Below the pieces are notes generated by a model. The model saw only the letters and a program-made list of their open reading frames with translations. It ran no database searches and was not told where the DNA came from. Shown in pieces: positions 1 to 8,920 of a stretch of 64,000 nt of DNA. The stretch spans positions 1 to 64,000 of the forward strand of contig JADLDB010000169.1 of the NCBI GenBank assembly GCA_020846875.1, given 5' to 3'. This DNA is from Myxococcales bacterium (lineage in GTDB: Bacteria > Myxococcota > Myxococcia > Myxococcales > Myxococcaceae). The position numbers were made by a program, and so were the translations under genes. Each line of letters starts with the position of its first letter. The first letter of the stretch is position 1.

Positions 1-221
1 ACGCGGGTGGCTTCGTCTTCCCACGCCTGGCGCTGGGGCGCCGCCGCGCTGATCCCCGGCAGCGGCACCGCACCCGACGGCGACGAGGCCGCGGCGGGCG
101 CCCCCGGCCTCACCGGGAACACGTTCTGGCACGTGGGACACTTGATGCGCGCGCCGCCCGGCGGAATCTTCTTGTCGTCGATGTTGAGGCCGGACTGGCA
201 AGAGGGGCACGTGACCTTCAT
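1..221 (-). CDS. Zinc-ribbon N-terminal domain protein (3' end cut by window edge)
   Basis: The first 73 codons are visible and read leftward off the window edge. The N-terminus starts MKVTCPSC and has a second pair in IKCPTCQNVF, giving a CxxC-x(n)-CxxC zinc ribbon with the spacing seen in the MJ0042/FrzS-like ribbons that open many myxobacterial signalling and gliding proteins. A Pro/Ala/Ser-rich linker follows. AAGGAG lies four bases upstream of the ATG at 221, which fixes the start. The rest of the protein is outside the window, so its function cannot be read. The zinc-ribbon call is firm and the family is inferred. Confidence 0.7.
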   Translation of the reverse strand, partial: MKVTCPSCQSGLNIDDKKIPPGGARIKCPTCQNVFPVRPGAPAAASSPSGAVPLPGISAAAPQRQAWEDEATR

Positions 222-310
222 GAGGCTCCTTGAGAGCTTTCGGCAGCCGCGCGACGTTACTTCATGGCCGTGACGGTGGCGATTGTCCGTGCTAGGTGCG
301 CCGCGCCTCC

Positions 311-1030
311 ATGGAACCGTCGTCGCCCCACCTGTCCATCGTCATCCCGGTGTACAACGAGGAGGCGATCGTCGAGCAGGCCGCGGCCGAGCTGACCCAG
401 GGCCTCGACGCGCGCGGGTGGGACTACGAGATCATCTTCGCTGAGAACGGCTCGAGGGATCGCACCCAGGAGCTGCTCGAGGCGATGTGCCGGAAGAACC
501 CCCGGCTGCGGTGGTTCCACAGCGAGCGGCCGAACTACGGGGTGGCGCTGAAGGCGGGGATCGAGAAGGCCCGGGGCGACATCGTGATCTGCGACGAGAT
601 CGATCTCTGCGACCTCGTCTTCTACGATCAGGCGGTGCCCCGGCTGGAGCGGCGGGAAGCGGACCTGATCGTCGGCTCCAAGGCGGCGCGCGGGGCGTCG
701 GATCAACGGCCGCTCGTCCGGCGGGTGGCCACCCGCATGCACAACGGGCTCTTGCGGGTGACCCTGGGCTTCAAGGGCACCGACACCCACGGCCTCAAGG
801 CCTTCCGGCGGGAGCGCCTGCTGCCCACCATCCACAAGTGCGTGGTGGACATGGACGTGTTCGCGTCCGAGTTCGTGGTGCGCGCCTGGCGCGACGGCCT
901 CCTCGTGCGGGAGATCCCCATCCAACTGCACGAGAAGCGGCAGCCGTCGATCCACCTCTTCCGGCGGGTCCCCAACGTGCTCAAGAACGTGGCGCGGCTG
1001 GTGTACGTGATCCGCGTCCGCGGGGAGTGA
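311..1030 (+). CDS. Family 2 glycosyltransferase (polyprenyl-phosphate sugar transferase type)
   Basis: A 239-residue GT-A fold glycosyltransferase. It opens with LSIVIPVYNEE near residue 9 and continues with FAENGSRDRT, the nucleotide-sugar-binding region of dolichyl/undecaprenyl-phosphate transferases. The usual DxD-containing stretch is replaced by CDEIDLCD, so the metal site is unusual. No C-terminal membrane helices are present, so it is a single soluble domain. The ATG at 311 is preferred over an upstream non-ATG start because the conserved fold begins right after it. The deacetylase gene starts 22 bases downstream and is probably cotranscribed, suggesting action on one glycolipid. The sugar is unknown. 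Confidence 0.82.
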   Translation: MEPSSPHLSIVIPVYNEEAIVEQAAAELTQGLDARGWDYEIIFAENGSRDRTQELLEAMCRKNPRLRWFHSERPNYGVALKAGIEKARGDIVICDEIDLCDLVFYDQAVPRLERREADLIVGSKAARGASDQRPLVRRVATRMHNGLLRVTLGFKGTDTHGLKAFRRERLLPTIHKCVVDMDVFASEFVVRAWRDGLLVREIPIQLHEKRQPSIHLFRRVPNVLKNVARLVYVIRVRGE

Positions 1031-1052
1031 CACCGCTGCTGGGGGGACACCG

Positions 1053-1991
1053 GTGAGCCGCCTGGGCGCCATCTCGGTCGACCTCGACTCGCTGCCCCAC
1101 TACTGCCGCATCCAGGGCGTGGACGAGGCGGTGCTCGATGAGCGGGCGCGGGCCCTGGTCGCCAGCGCCGCCATCCCGCGCTTCCTCGAGCTCTTCCACC
1201 GGGCGCGCGTCCCTGCGACCTTCTTCGTGATCGGCGCGGATCTGTCCCAGGCGGGGATGAGGGAGGCGCTCCTGACCGCGCGCGCCGCCGGGATCGAGCT
1301 GGGCAGCCACAGCTTCTCCCACGACTACGCGCTGTCCCGGCAGAGCGGGGAGGCGATCGCCCGCGATCTCGCGCAGGCGGACGAGGTGATTGAAGAAGCC
1401 ACCGGGGCGCGGCCGGTGGGCTTTCGGGCGCCGGGCTACACCCTGTCCGCGAAGCTGCTGCAGGCGGTGGCCCAGCGCGGCTACGCCTACGACTCCTCCG
1501 TCTTCCCAGCGGCGCCGTACTACCTGCTCAAGGCGTCGGTGATGGGCGCGCTGGCGGCGCTGGGCCGGCCGTCGCGGGCGATCCTCGACTCGCCGAGGGT
1601 GCTCCTGGCGCCGCGCACCCCGTACCGGCCCAGCCTCAGCGCCCCCTACGCGAAGGGAGACGCGCCGCTCATCGAGCTGCCGATGTCGGTCGCCCCGCTG
1701 ACGCGCGTGCCCTTCATCGGCACCTTCGTGACGACCGCGCCGTGGGCGGCGGTGGAGCTCACCTTCCGCACCCTCTCGCGCGACGAGCTGCTCAACTTCG
1801 AGCTGCACGCGGTCGACGTGCTGGACCAGAGCGACGGCGTCCCGCCGGTGCTGGCGCGGCAGCAGCGGGATCTCAAGGTGCCGGCCAGGAAGAAGCTGGC
1901 CCGGCTGCGGCGGCTCTTCTCGTGGCTGGCGGAGGATCGTCGCTGCGTCACCCTCGCCGAGGCGGCGCGCCACCTGTCTCCTCTCGTGTAG
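1053..1991 (+). CDS. NodB-type polysaccharide deacetylase
   Basis: A 312-residue carbohydrate esterase family 4-like protein predicted to remove N-acetyl or other acyl groups from a glycan. It starts at GTG. Motif 1 is ISVDLDSL, where two Asp residues replace the usual TFDDG. The metal-binding motif 2 is intact as SHSFSHD near residue 90. The RxP motif appears as FRAPGY near residue 130. No signal peptide or transmembrane helix is visible, so it is probably cytoplasmic and acts on a lipid-linked or nucleotide sugar, like the deacetylases paired with GT2 enzymes in exopolysaccharide loci. It lies directly behind a GT2 gene, which supports this role. Substrate unknown. Confidence 0.83.
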   Translation: MSRLGAISVDLDSLPHYCRIQGVDEAVLDERARALVASAAIPRFLELFHRARVPATFFVIGADLSQAGMREALLTARAAGIELGSHSFSHDYALSRQSGEAIARDLAQADEVIEEATGARPVGFRAPGYTLSAKLLQAVAQRGYAYDSSVFPAAPYYLLKASVMGALAALGRPSRAILDSPRVLLAPRTPYRPSLSAPYAKGDAPLIELPMSVAPLTRVPFIGTFVTTAPWAAVELTFRTLSRDELLNFELHAVDVLDQSDGVPPVLARQQRDLKVPARKKLARLRRLFSWLAEDRRCVTLAEAARHLSPLV

Positions 1992-2018
1992 GGTGGGGCC
2001 ACCCGGAGCCCCTCTCCC

Positions 2019-3578
2019 GTGTACGAACAGCTCGGCCGCTATCGCCTGCTCAAGCTGCTCGCCACCGGCGGCATGGGAGAGGTGTTCCTCGCGCGGCAGG
2101 AAGGGCCGGCGGGCTTCGCCAAGGTGGTGGTGGTGAAGCGGATCCTGAGGCACCTCGCGCAGGATCAGGGCTTCATCGATCTCTTCCTCAACGAGGCGAA
2201 GCTGGCGGGGCAACTGCAGCACCCCAACGTCGCCCAGGTGTTCGGCCTCGAGCACGAGGGGAACAGCTGGTTCATCGCCATGGAGTACGTGCACGGCAAG
2301 AGCCTGCGCGATCTGCTGGACGAGGCCGGCCGGCGCGAGCTCAAGGTGCCGCCGCGGATCGCCGCGCACCTCGCCGTGCAGGCGCTGGCGGGGCTGCACT
2401 TCGCGCACGAGCTCACCGACGAGCGCGGGCAGCCGCTGGGCATCCTCCACCGGGACGTGACGCCAGAGAACCTGCTGGTCGGCTTCTCAGGCGCGGTGAA
2501 GCTGGTGGACTTCGGGATCGCGCGGGCGATGACGGGCGCGCAGACGCGGGTGGGGCAGCCCAAGGGGAAGGTGGCCTACATGGCGCCGGAGCTGACCCAG
2601 AGCGGCGCGGCCATCGATCGCCGGGCCGACGTCTTCGCGATGGGGATCGTCCTGTACGAGGCGCTCACCCTGAAGCGGCCCGCCAACGCGCCCACCTCCG
2701 CCGAGGAGGCGGTGAAGGCCCGCGCCCCCTTCCAGCCGGATCCGATGCTGCCCGACGGCCTCAACGCGGTGCTGGTGAAGGCGATGGCGCCCGATCCAGC
2801 CCAGCGCTTCCAGAGCGCGCAGGAGATGATCGACGCGCTCAACGCGTGGCTCTCAGCCTCGAGGCTGACCGTCCAGCCCGCCGACGTGGCCGACTTCCTG
2901 GTGGAGCTGTTCGGCCGGCAGAGCGCCGAGCTGAACGTGGGCGTGGTGGCGCTGGAGGAAGGCGTGGGCGTCACCGAGCAGGTGCCGATCCTCAAGGGCA
3001 CCACCCAGCCCTTCACGGCGGGTGGCACCGCGCCGCCCCGGACGGCCACCGGGCAGCTGCGCCGCGTCCCCTCCCAGCCGCTGCCCCAGTCCAGTCCGCG
3101 CACCCAGTTGATCGTCGCGCTGGTGGTGGGCGGCGGCACGGCGCTCCTGGTGGGCTTCATCAGCCTGTTGGCGGTGTGGCCGCGCGCGGAGCCCGAGCCG
3201 TTCCCCCTCACCGAGGTGGGGCCGAACGATCGGGTGATGCCGGAGCTGGTGCTGAGGCCAGGCCCGGCCGAGGTGCCGCCGAAGCCGCCGCCGCCCAGGC
3301 CTCCCAAGCCCCCCAAGGTGGTGAAGAAGCCGCCGCGCCCGGTGAAGAGGCCGCCCCCCACGCCCAAGCCGGGGAAGGTCACCGTCCGGGTCAACCCCTG
3401 GGCCGAGGTGGTCTTCGCGGGAAAGAGCTACGGGGTGACGCCCATCCCCCCCATCGAGGTGCCCAGCGGGACCGCCACCTTCACCCTGAAGAACAAGCAG
3501 CTCCGGGTGACGCGCAAGGTGTCGGTGAAGGTGCCACCCGGAGGGAACGTGGTGCTGAAGGCCGATCTCTTCAAGTAG
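2019..3578 (+). CDS. Membrane Ser/Thr protein kinase with C-terminal PEGA domain
   Basis: A 519-residue Hanks-type kinase. The glycine loop LATGGMGEVFLA is at about residues 14-25, followed by VVVKR with the ATP-binding Lys, the catalytic loop HRDVTPENLL (the usual Lys is Thr, as is common in myxobacterial kinases) and DFGIARA. After the kinase domain come a linker, one membrane helix at about residues 363-386 and a Pro/Lys-rich spacer. A PEGA domain with KVTVRVNPWAEV and an IEVPSGT turn closes the protein. Topology would place the kinase in the cytoplasm and PEGA in the periplasm. Start GTG at 2019. Its 3' end overlaps a convergent small gene by 8 bases. Confidence 0.92.
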   Translation: MYEQLGRYRLLKLLATGGMGEVFLARQEGPAGFAKVVVVKRILRHLAQDQGFIDLFLNEAKLAGQLQHPNVAQVFGLEHEGNSWFIAMEYVHGKSLRDLLDEAGRRELKVPPRIAAHLAVQALAGLHFAHELTDERGQPLGILHRDVTPENLLVGFSGAVKLVDFGIARAMTGAQTRVGQPKGKVAYMAPELTQSGAAIDRRADVFAMGIVLYEALTLKRPANAPTSAEEAVKARAPFQPDPMLPDGLNAVLVKAMAPDPAQRFQSAQEMIDALNAWLSASRLTVQPADVADFLVELFGRQSAELNVGVVALEEGVGVTEQVPILKGTTQPFTAGGTAPPRTATGQLRRVPSQPLPQSSPRTQLIVALVVGGGTALLVGFISLLAVWPRAEPEPFPLTEVGPNDRVMPELVLRPGPAEVPPKPPPPRPPKPPKVVKKPPRPVKRPPPTPKPGKVTVRVNPWAEVVFAGKSYGVTPIPPIEVPSGTATFTLKNKQLRVTRKVSVKVPPGGNVVLKADLFK

Positions 3579-3732
3579 CCGCGACGACGAAGCGCAAGCG
3601 GCACTCCTCTTCCTTGCTCTCGTCGCCCGTGCCCTTCTTCTTCTTCTTCTCGCCCCCGTCGGGGTTGTCGGCGCGCGGGGCGGCGGTGGGGCTGACGAGG
3701 TTCAGCGCGAGCAGGGCGGCCAGGGTCAACAT
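3571..3732 (-). CDS. Small predicted secreted Lys-rich protein
   Basis: A 53-residue frame starting at ATG 3732 with GAGGGG close upstream. Residues 1-18 (MLTLAALLALNLVSPTAA) form a good signal peptide. The mature part has a run of five lysines, then acidic residues and a single Cys. No family is recognised. It ends convergently inside the last codons of the PEGA kinase gene. Short length, codon bias from the opposite strand and lack of homology leave real doubt, but the start site plus signal peptide are better than expected for a shadow frame. Confidence 0.45.
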   Translation of the reverse strand: MLTLAALLALNLVSPTAAPRADNPDGGEKKKKKGTGDESKEEECRLRFVVAAT

Positions 3733-3797
3733 GCCCCTCACGACGCCGCTGCTGCTGACCGCATTCAAGCAGGGTGGGGTGCGGTACAACGCCGCAC

Positions 3798-5330
3798 ATG
3801 GTGCGCTGGACGCTCATGGTGGTGACGCCGGGGAAGACGTTCCCGGTGGAGCTCCAGCCCGGGCGGACGACGGTGGTGGGGCGGGGCGCGCAGGCGACGG
3901 TGGAGGTCCCCGACGCCTCGGTGTCCGAGCGGCACGTGTCGCTGGTGGCCCGGGACGAGGGGCTGTCGCTCGAGGCGCTGCGCGGCGCCGGCGAGGTGCT
4001 CGTCAACGACGTCCCGCTGAGCGGCCAGGCGCTGGTGCAGCCGGGCGACGAGGTGCGGCTGGGCGAGGCGCGGCTCATCGCGATGGCGGTGCCGGCCCTG
4101 ACGACGGCGCGGGCCCGGCTGGCCTCGCACGACGAGGTGATGAGCCGCCTGGAAGAGGAGCTCGTCCGCGCGGGCCAGGCCAGGCCCGTGGGCGTGGTGC
4201 TGGTGTCGGCGCCCGCGCTCAACGTGGCGGCGCGGCAGGCGCTGACGCGGCGGGTGGTGGACGAGGTGGCGAAGGCGGGGATCGTCGCCACCTGGGGCGA
4301 GGTGGCGAACGATCTGCTGCTGGCGGTGTTGCCCGAGGCGGGCGCAGAGCTGCTCACCTTCGTCACCGGGCGACTCCCCGGGGTGGCGGGGCCCCGGGCG
4401 AAGGTGGTGACGGCCACCTCGCCACTGGACGGCTTCGACGCCGAGACGCTGGTGGGCGTGGCGTGGGAGCGGCTCTTGGACGCGGGCGCCGAGCCGGCGG
4501 AGCCCACCTTCGTCGATCCGGTGATGGTGCGGCTGGCGGCGCTGATGGAGTCGGACGCGCTGGCCGGGGCGGCCGGCCCCGTGTGCGTGGTGGGGCCCAC
4601 CGGCTCCGGGCGACGGACGTTGCTGGGCCTTCTTTCCCGCGCCGCCGCGGTGGAGGTGCGCGAGGTGAGCGCCGCTGACGGGCCGGCGCTGGAGGCGGCG
4701 CTGGGCGAGGCCGATCGGCGAGAGAAGGGGAGCGCCCGGGGGCGGGGCGCGTCGGCCCGGGAGGAAGGCCGGCCAGGCGAGTGGTTGCTGGTGCGCGAGG
4801 TGGACAGCGCACCTCCGGAGGCGGTTGTTGCGATGGTGAAGCGGGCGCGGGCGCGGCTTTTGGTGACGGCGAAGGCAGCGCCGGCGCGCGGGTTGTTCGA
4901 GACGGTGGTGGAGATCCCCCCGCTGCACGCGCGGCCCCTGGACATCACCGCGCTGGCCGAGGCCTTCGTGAGCCGGGCGCGGCGGCTGCTGGGGCGGCCC
5001 CGGCTGACGCTGGGCGCCGAGGCGAGATCGCTCCTGGGGACGTGGCGGTGGCCGGGAAACGTGCGCGAGCTGGAGAACGCCCTGCTGCGGGCCGCGCGGC
5101 TGTCGGTGCGCGACGAGGTGGGGCGGGACTCGCTCCCGGCGCGACTGTGGGCGGACGCGCCGGCGGACGACTACCGGGGGGCGCTCAAGGCGGCGGAGCG
5201 GGAGGTACTGCTGGAGGCGCTCGCCCGCACCCGCTGGAACGTCACTGCCGCGGCCACCCGGCTGGGCATGCCACGGCGCACCGTCGTCTACCGCATGGGG
5301 AAGCTGGGCCTCAAGCGTCCGTCCCGGTGA
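3798..5330 (+). CDS. FHA-domain regulator with degenerate sigma54-activator AAA+ domain and Fis-type HTH
   Basis: A 510-residue protein with three parts. An FHA domain occupies residues 10-95, with VVGRG, SERHVSL and VNDVPLSG for phosphothreonine binding. A middle region leads to an AAA+ remnant whose P-loop reads GPTGSGRRT instead of GxxGxGKE; I find no GAFTGA loop that would contact sigma54, although RWPGNVRELENA is well kept near residue 415. A C-terminal Fis-like helix-turn-helix has WNVTAAATRLGMPRRTV. FHA-type enhancer-binding proteins are expanded in myxobacteria and are targets of Ser/Thr kinases such as the one encoded just upstream. Without GAFTGA it may act as a plain DNA-binding regulator. 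ATG at 3816 is an alternative start. Confidence 0.85.
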   Translation: MVRWTLMVVTPGKTFPVELQPGRTTVVGRGAQATVEVPDASVSERHVSLVARDEGLSLEALRGAGEVLVNDVPLSGQALVQPGDEVRLGEARLIAMAVPALTTARARLASHDEVMSRLEEELVRAGQARPVGVVLVSAPALNVAARQALTRRVVDEVAKAGIVATWGEVANDLLLAVLPEAGAELLTFVTGRLPGVAGPRAKVVTATSPLDGFDAETLVGVAWERLLDAGAEPAEPTFVDPVMVRLAALMESDALAGAAGPVCVVGPTGSGRRTLLGLLSRAAAVEVREVSAADGPALEAALGEADRREKGSARGRGASAREEGRPGEWLLVREVDSAPPEAVVAMVKRARARLLVTAKAAPARGLFETVVEIPPLHARPLDITALAEAFVSRARRLLGRPRLTLGAEARSLLGTWRWPGNVRELENALLRAARLSVRDEVGRDSLPARLWADAPADDYRGALKAAEREVLLEALARTRWNVTAAATRLGMPRRTVVYRMGKLGLKRPSR

Positions 5331-6575
5331 TCAGGGGCGGCGCCGCGCCACGCACAGCAGGCTCAAGCCCACCGGCAGCTTCACGTGCGCCTCGGCCCTC
5401 GCCAGCCACGGGGCGACGCGGTCATACACGCGCAGCTGCAGCGGCGGCAGCACCCGCCGCTTGAGGATCCTCCCGTTCACGTACCACCCCGGGATCCCCA
5501 CCAGGTTCATCCACCGGAGGTGTTCGACGGAAAAGCCGTTCTCCTCCAGCACCGCGCGCAGGGATCGCGGCGTGTACCGCCGGTGGTGCCCCACCGCTTC
5601 GTCGAGGCTGCCGAACAGCGCGGGGAGCGCCGGGACGTAGAGGATCACCCTCCCGCCCACGGGGAGGATCTTCGCGAACGTGCGCACCGCGCCCCCGTCG
5701 TCGGGGATGTGCTCCAGCACGTTGGACAGCACGATGGTGTCGAAGCGGCGCGACCTGAGCGCCTGCCAGTCGGCGAGCGCGACGTCGGACTGGTACGGCT
5801 CGACCTGGCGCTGGCCGCGGAAGCGGTTGCGGAGCCGCCGGACGTAGAACTCCTCCACCTCGAGCGCGGTGATCAACTCCCTGCCCGGCGCGAGGTGCGC
5901 GGTGATGGTGCCGATGCCGGCGCCGATCTCCAGCACGCGCTGGCCCGCCCACCTCGAGAAGGTGTCCCCCAGCCAGGCGTTGTAGTTGGGTGCGCCCGCC
6001 TCGAGGTGGGCCAGCGTCGAGTAGCCCTCGTGCTGGTTGTCCGCGTCGTTCTGCAGGGCGGCGTAGCGCCCGAAGGTGCGCGCCAGTCGCGCCACCAGCC
6101 CCAGGGATCGGGCCGGGCGAGGCGCCACCGACGCCTCCGCCAGCCGGTAGCGCTGCGCCGCGAGCTTCACCAGCGCCTCGGCTTCGGCTTCGTCGCCGTC
6201 CGCCCTCACCGGCTCGGCCTTGAGCGCCGCCACCCGGAAGGCCCGCGCCGGCGACAGCGCGTCCCACCGCCCTTCGTCCTGGAGTGCCAACCCCGCCACC
6301 TGGTTCGCCGCGCGCTCGGCCAGCGACACGCGAGGGCGGCGCCCCAGCACCACGTCCGCCTCGTCTCGCTCCACCGGCCCCAACAGCGCGTCCAGCTCCC
6401 CGGGCTGGGGATCCACCACCAGCGCCGCCGCCTTCGTCGCCAGGACGACCTGCCGCACCGCCGCGCCCCAGCCCTGCGCCACGTCGCGCCCGGCCACCGA
6501 CACCTCGCACCCGCGGGAAGCCAGGGCGGCTTCCACCTGGGAGTCGGGCCTCATCAGCAACGCCGCGGCGCGCAT
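5331..6575 (-). CDS. SAM-dependent methyltransferase with vestigial glycosyltransferase-like N-terminus
   Basis: A 414-residue protein. The C-terminal half is a class I methyltransferase: VLEIGAGIGTIT is SAM motif I at about residues 214-225, followed by ALEVEEF, LSNVLEHIPDD and GHHRRYTP, as in methyltransferases of surface-glycan loci. The N-terminal 190 residues recall the distal part of a DPM1-type GT2 (ADVVLGRRPRVS, then a region like the conserved Arg-rich end) but lack the nucleotide-binding motifs, so that half may be a remnant. The start at 6575 is chosen because a longer reading would overlap the start of the divergent neighbour. Both probably act on a lipid-linked glycan. Confidence 0.78.
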   Translation of the reverse strand: MRAAALLMRPDSQVEAALASRGCEVSVAGRDVAQGWGAAVRQVVLATKAAALVVDPQPGELDALLGPVERDEADVVLGRRPRVSLAERAANQVAGLALQDEGRWDALSPARAFRVAALKAEPVRADGDEAEAEALVKLAAQRYRLAEASVAPRPARSLGLVARLARTFGRYAALQNDADNQHEGYSTLAHLEAGAPNYNAWLGDTFSRWAGQRVLEIGAGIGTITAHLAPGRELITALEVEEFYVRRLRNRFRGQRQVEPYQSDVALADWQALRSRRFDTIVLSNVLEHIPDDGGAVRTFAKILPVGGRVILYVPALPALFGSLDEAVGHHRRYTPRSLRAVLEENGFSVEHLRWMNLVGIPGWYVNGRILKRRVLPPLQLRVYDRVAPWLARAEAHVKLPVGLSLLCVARRRP

Positions 6576-6621
6576 TTTCGCTTGCCGCCTGTAGCACAAG
6601 CTCGGCATAGGAACGTCCGCC

Positions 6622-7587
6622 ATGGCCGCCTCGCTGCTCGAGCTGTTCCGCGTGCTGGCCTCCTTCGAGCCGGCCCGCGTCGACTTGAAGGACGCCCCGT
6701 GGGAGCGCTACGCCGACTGGGCCATCGCCCAGGGCCTCGCCCCGCTGGCCGCCTACAACCTCGAGTACCGGCTGGCCAACTCCAGGGCCCCCGAGTGGGT
6801 GCGCGATCGCCTGCTGTCCATCTACCAGGGCACCGCCAACGACAACGTGATGAAGCTGGTCAACTTCAAGCGCGCCGTGGACGCGCTGGAGGGCCGGCGC
6901 GTGGTGCTCCTGGGGGCGGGCGACTTCGCAGAGAGCCTGTACCCGCACGTGGCCTTCCGCCCGGTGATCGAGCTGCGGCTCCTCCTCCCCAGGCCCGACG
7001 TCGACGCCTTCGCCGGCTTCTTGCGCAGAAGCCAGTTCCGCCTCGACGAGGCGATCGTCGATCCCCTCAGGGCCGACCGGGTGCTGACCGACACGCGCAC
7101 GCTGCTCTTCCTGCACGGCGCGCTGGTGGGCGATCCTGCGGAAGACGAAGGGCTCTTCACGCGCTCCGCGCCGCTCAAGGTGTACGGCCCGTCGGTGCGC
7201 AGGCTGGAGCTGGAGGACGCGCTGTTGGTGCACGCGCTGATGCTGGCCCGCGCCGGCTTCGAGGCGCCGCTCATCGAGCTCGTCGATCTCCGCGAGCTGG
7301 TGCTGGGGGCCCCGGCGAGGGGAGGCGCGTACTCCCGGGCGGTGGACGCCGACGCCCTGCACCGGCGCGCCAAGGCCTGGGGCGCCGAACGGGGGCTGTA
7401 CGCCGCCCTGGCCCTGGTGGAGCGCCTCTTCCCCGAGACGAAGGACGCGGTGGCTCGGCTGAGGCCGGCGCTGTCCCTGCCGGTGCGAGAGCTCCTCGAG
7501 CGCCTGGTGGTGCAGCCCAAGGCCGACCTCGACCGCACCCACGCCTTCAAGGGCGAAGAAGCGCTGCGGGCGCTGCTGGCTGGGTGA
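6622..7587 (+). CDS. Putative nucleotidyltransferase-like protein (NTP_transf_5-like)
   Basis: A 321-residue soluble protein. Its pattern (all-helical start, then VVLLGAGDFAESLYPHVAFRP, the IELRLLLPRPDVDAF strand and FLHGALV) resembles the uncharacterised nucleotidyltransferase family found in exopolysaccharide loci, which binds NTPs with a strand-borne acidic pair. The exact catalytic acids cannot be assigned with certainty. It starts 46 bases from the start of the divergent methyltransferase and is followed 34 bases later by UDP-glucose dehydrogenase, so it likely belongs to the same glycan operon. Function is inferred only. Confidence 0.5.
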   Translation: MAASLLELFRVLASFEPARVDLKDAPWERYADWAIAQGLAPLAAYNLEYRLANSRAPEWVRDRLLSIYQGTANDNVMKLVNFKRAVDALEGRRVVLLGAGDFAESLYPHVAFRPVIELRLLLPRPDVDAFAGFLRRSQFRLDEAIVDPLRADRVLTDTRTLLFLHGALVGDPAEDEGLFTRSAPLKVYGPSVRRLELEDALLVHALMLARAGFEAPLIELVDLRELVLGAPARGGAYSRAVDADALHRRAKAWGAERGLYAALALVERLFPETKDAVARLRPALSLPVRELLERLVVQPKADLDRTHAFKGEEALRALLAG

Positions 7588-7621
7588 CGGGGCCTCCTCG
7601 CCTTGGTAGAGGCCCCGGCCG

Positions 7622-8920
7622 ATGCGAATCGCCGTCATCGGCACCGGCTACGTCGGCCTCGTGGCCGGCACCTGCTTCGCCGACGCGGGCCACCAGGTGA
7701 CCTGCGTCGACATCGACGCCGCGAAGATCGCCGCCCTCGAGCGGGGCGAGGTCCCCTTCTACGAGCCGGGCCTGGGCGAGCTGATCGAGAAGAACGCGCG
7801 CGAGCAGCGCCTGGCCTTCAGCGTCGATCTCGCGGAAGGGGTGCGCGGCGCGGCGGCGGTGTTCATCGCGGTGGGCACGCCCGGGCTGTCCAACGGCGAG
7901 GCGGAGGTGCGCCCGGTGCTGGAGGTCGCCAGGGCCGTCGGCCAGGCGCTCACCGGCTACGCGGTGGTGGTGAACAAGAGCACCGTTCCGGTGGGCACCG
8001 CGGATCGCGTCCGGGCCGCCGTCGCCCAGCACGCCAGCCACCCCTTTGACGTCGTCTCGAACCCGGAGTTCCTCAAGGAGGGCGCGGCGGTGGGCGACTT
8101 CCTCAAGCCGGATCGGGTGGTGATCGGCGCCGACTCGGAGCGCGCGAAGCAGGTGATGGAGGAGCTGTACCTGCCCTTCCTGAGGCGCGAGGCGCGGATC
8201 CTCTTCATGGATCCCCGGTCGGCCGAGCTGACCAAGTACGCGGCCAACGCCATGCTGGCCACCCGCATCTCCTTCATGAACGACATGGCGGCGCTCTGCG
8301 AGCGGCTGGGGGCCGACGTGGAGCAGGTGCGGCAGGGACTGGGCAGCGACTCGCGCATCGGCAGCGAGTTCCTCTACCCGGGCCTCGGCTACGGCGGCAG
8401 CTGCTTCCCCAAGGACGTCCGCGCGCTGCTGGCCACCGGGCGGGAGGTGGGCCTGGAGCTGGGCCTGCTGGCCGCGGTGGAGGCCACCAACGAGCGCCAG
8501 AAGAAGAGCCTGGTGGAGAAGGCGCTCAAGCACTTCGGCAGCCTGGCCGGGCGGCGCTTCGCGGTGTGGGGCCTGTCCTTCAAGCCACGCACCGACGATC
8601 TGCGGGACGCCCCGGCGCTGGCGCTGATCGACGCGCTCCTCTCCCACGGCGCGCAGGTGTCCGCCTTCGATCCGGTGGCCAGCGGGGGCGCGAAGAAGCT
8701 GTACGGCGCCCGGATCTCCTTCGCCGCGCTGCCCTACGACGCGCTGGAAGGGGCCGACGCGCTCTTCCTCGCCACCGAGTGGAACGAGTTCCGCGCGCCC
8801 GACTTCGCGCGGATGAAGACCCTGCTCAAGAGCCCGGTGATCTTCGACGGCCGGAACGTGTACGCCCCCGCGCGGCTTCGCGAGGCGGGCTTCACGTGGT
8901 ACGGGGTGGGCCGCCCGTGA
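7622..8920 (+). CDS. ugd: UDP-glucose 6-dehydrogenase
   Basis: A 432-residue enzyme that oxidises UDP-glucose to UDP-glucuronate with two NAD+. The Rossmann motif GTGYVGLVAGTCFADAGH begins at residue 7. SNPEFLKEGAAVGDF and the catalytic loop GYGGSCFPKDV are intact, with the nucleophilic Cys at residue 261. The C-terminal half carries the second nucleotide-binding domain (AVWGLSFKPRTDDLRDAP). Length and motifs match the UGD/TuaD family exactly. The stop overlaps the GTG start of the UbiA-family gene (GTGA), so the two are translationally coupled. UDP-glucuronate would feed acidic exopolysaccharide or pentose-type sugar donors. Confidence 0.95.
   Translation: MRIAVIGTGYVGLVAGTCFADAGHQVTCVDIDAAKIAALERGEVPFYEPGLGELIEKNAREQRLAFSVDLAEGVRGAAAVFIAVGTPGLSNGEAEVRPVLEVARAVGQALTGYAVVVNKSTVPVGTADRVRAAVAQHASHPFDVVSNPEFLKEGAAVGDFLKPDRVVIGADSERAKQVMEELYLPFLRREARILFMDPRSAELTKYAANAMLATRISFMNDMAALCERLGADVEQVRQGLGSDSRIGSEFLYPGLGYGGSCFPKDVRALLATGREVGLELGLLAAVEATNERQKKSLVEKALKHFGSLAGRRFAVWGLSFKPRTDDLRDAPALALIDALLSHGAQVSAFDPVASGGAKKLYGARISFAALPYDALEGADALFLATEWNEFRAPDFARMKTLLKSPVIFDGRNVYAPARLREAGFTWYGVGRP

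Noticed and set aside
1742-4678. Very long open frame (978 codons) spanning the deacetylase, kinase and FHA genes
   Set aside because: It runs through three well-supported genes in another phase, has Arg/Ala/Gly-rich random composition and no motif. Long shadow frames are expected at this GC content.
5385-7700. Plus-strand 771-codon frame opposite the methyltransferase
   Set aside because: Antisense to a clear methyltransferase and out of phase with the nucleotidyltransferase-like gene; His/Arg-rich shadow composition.
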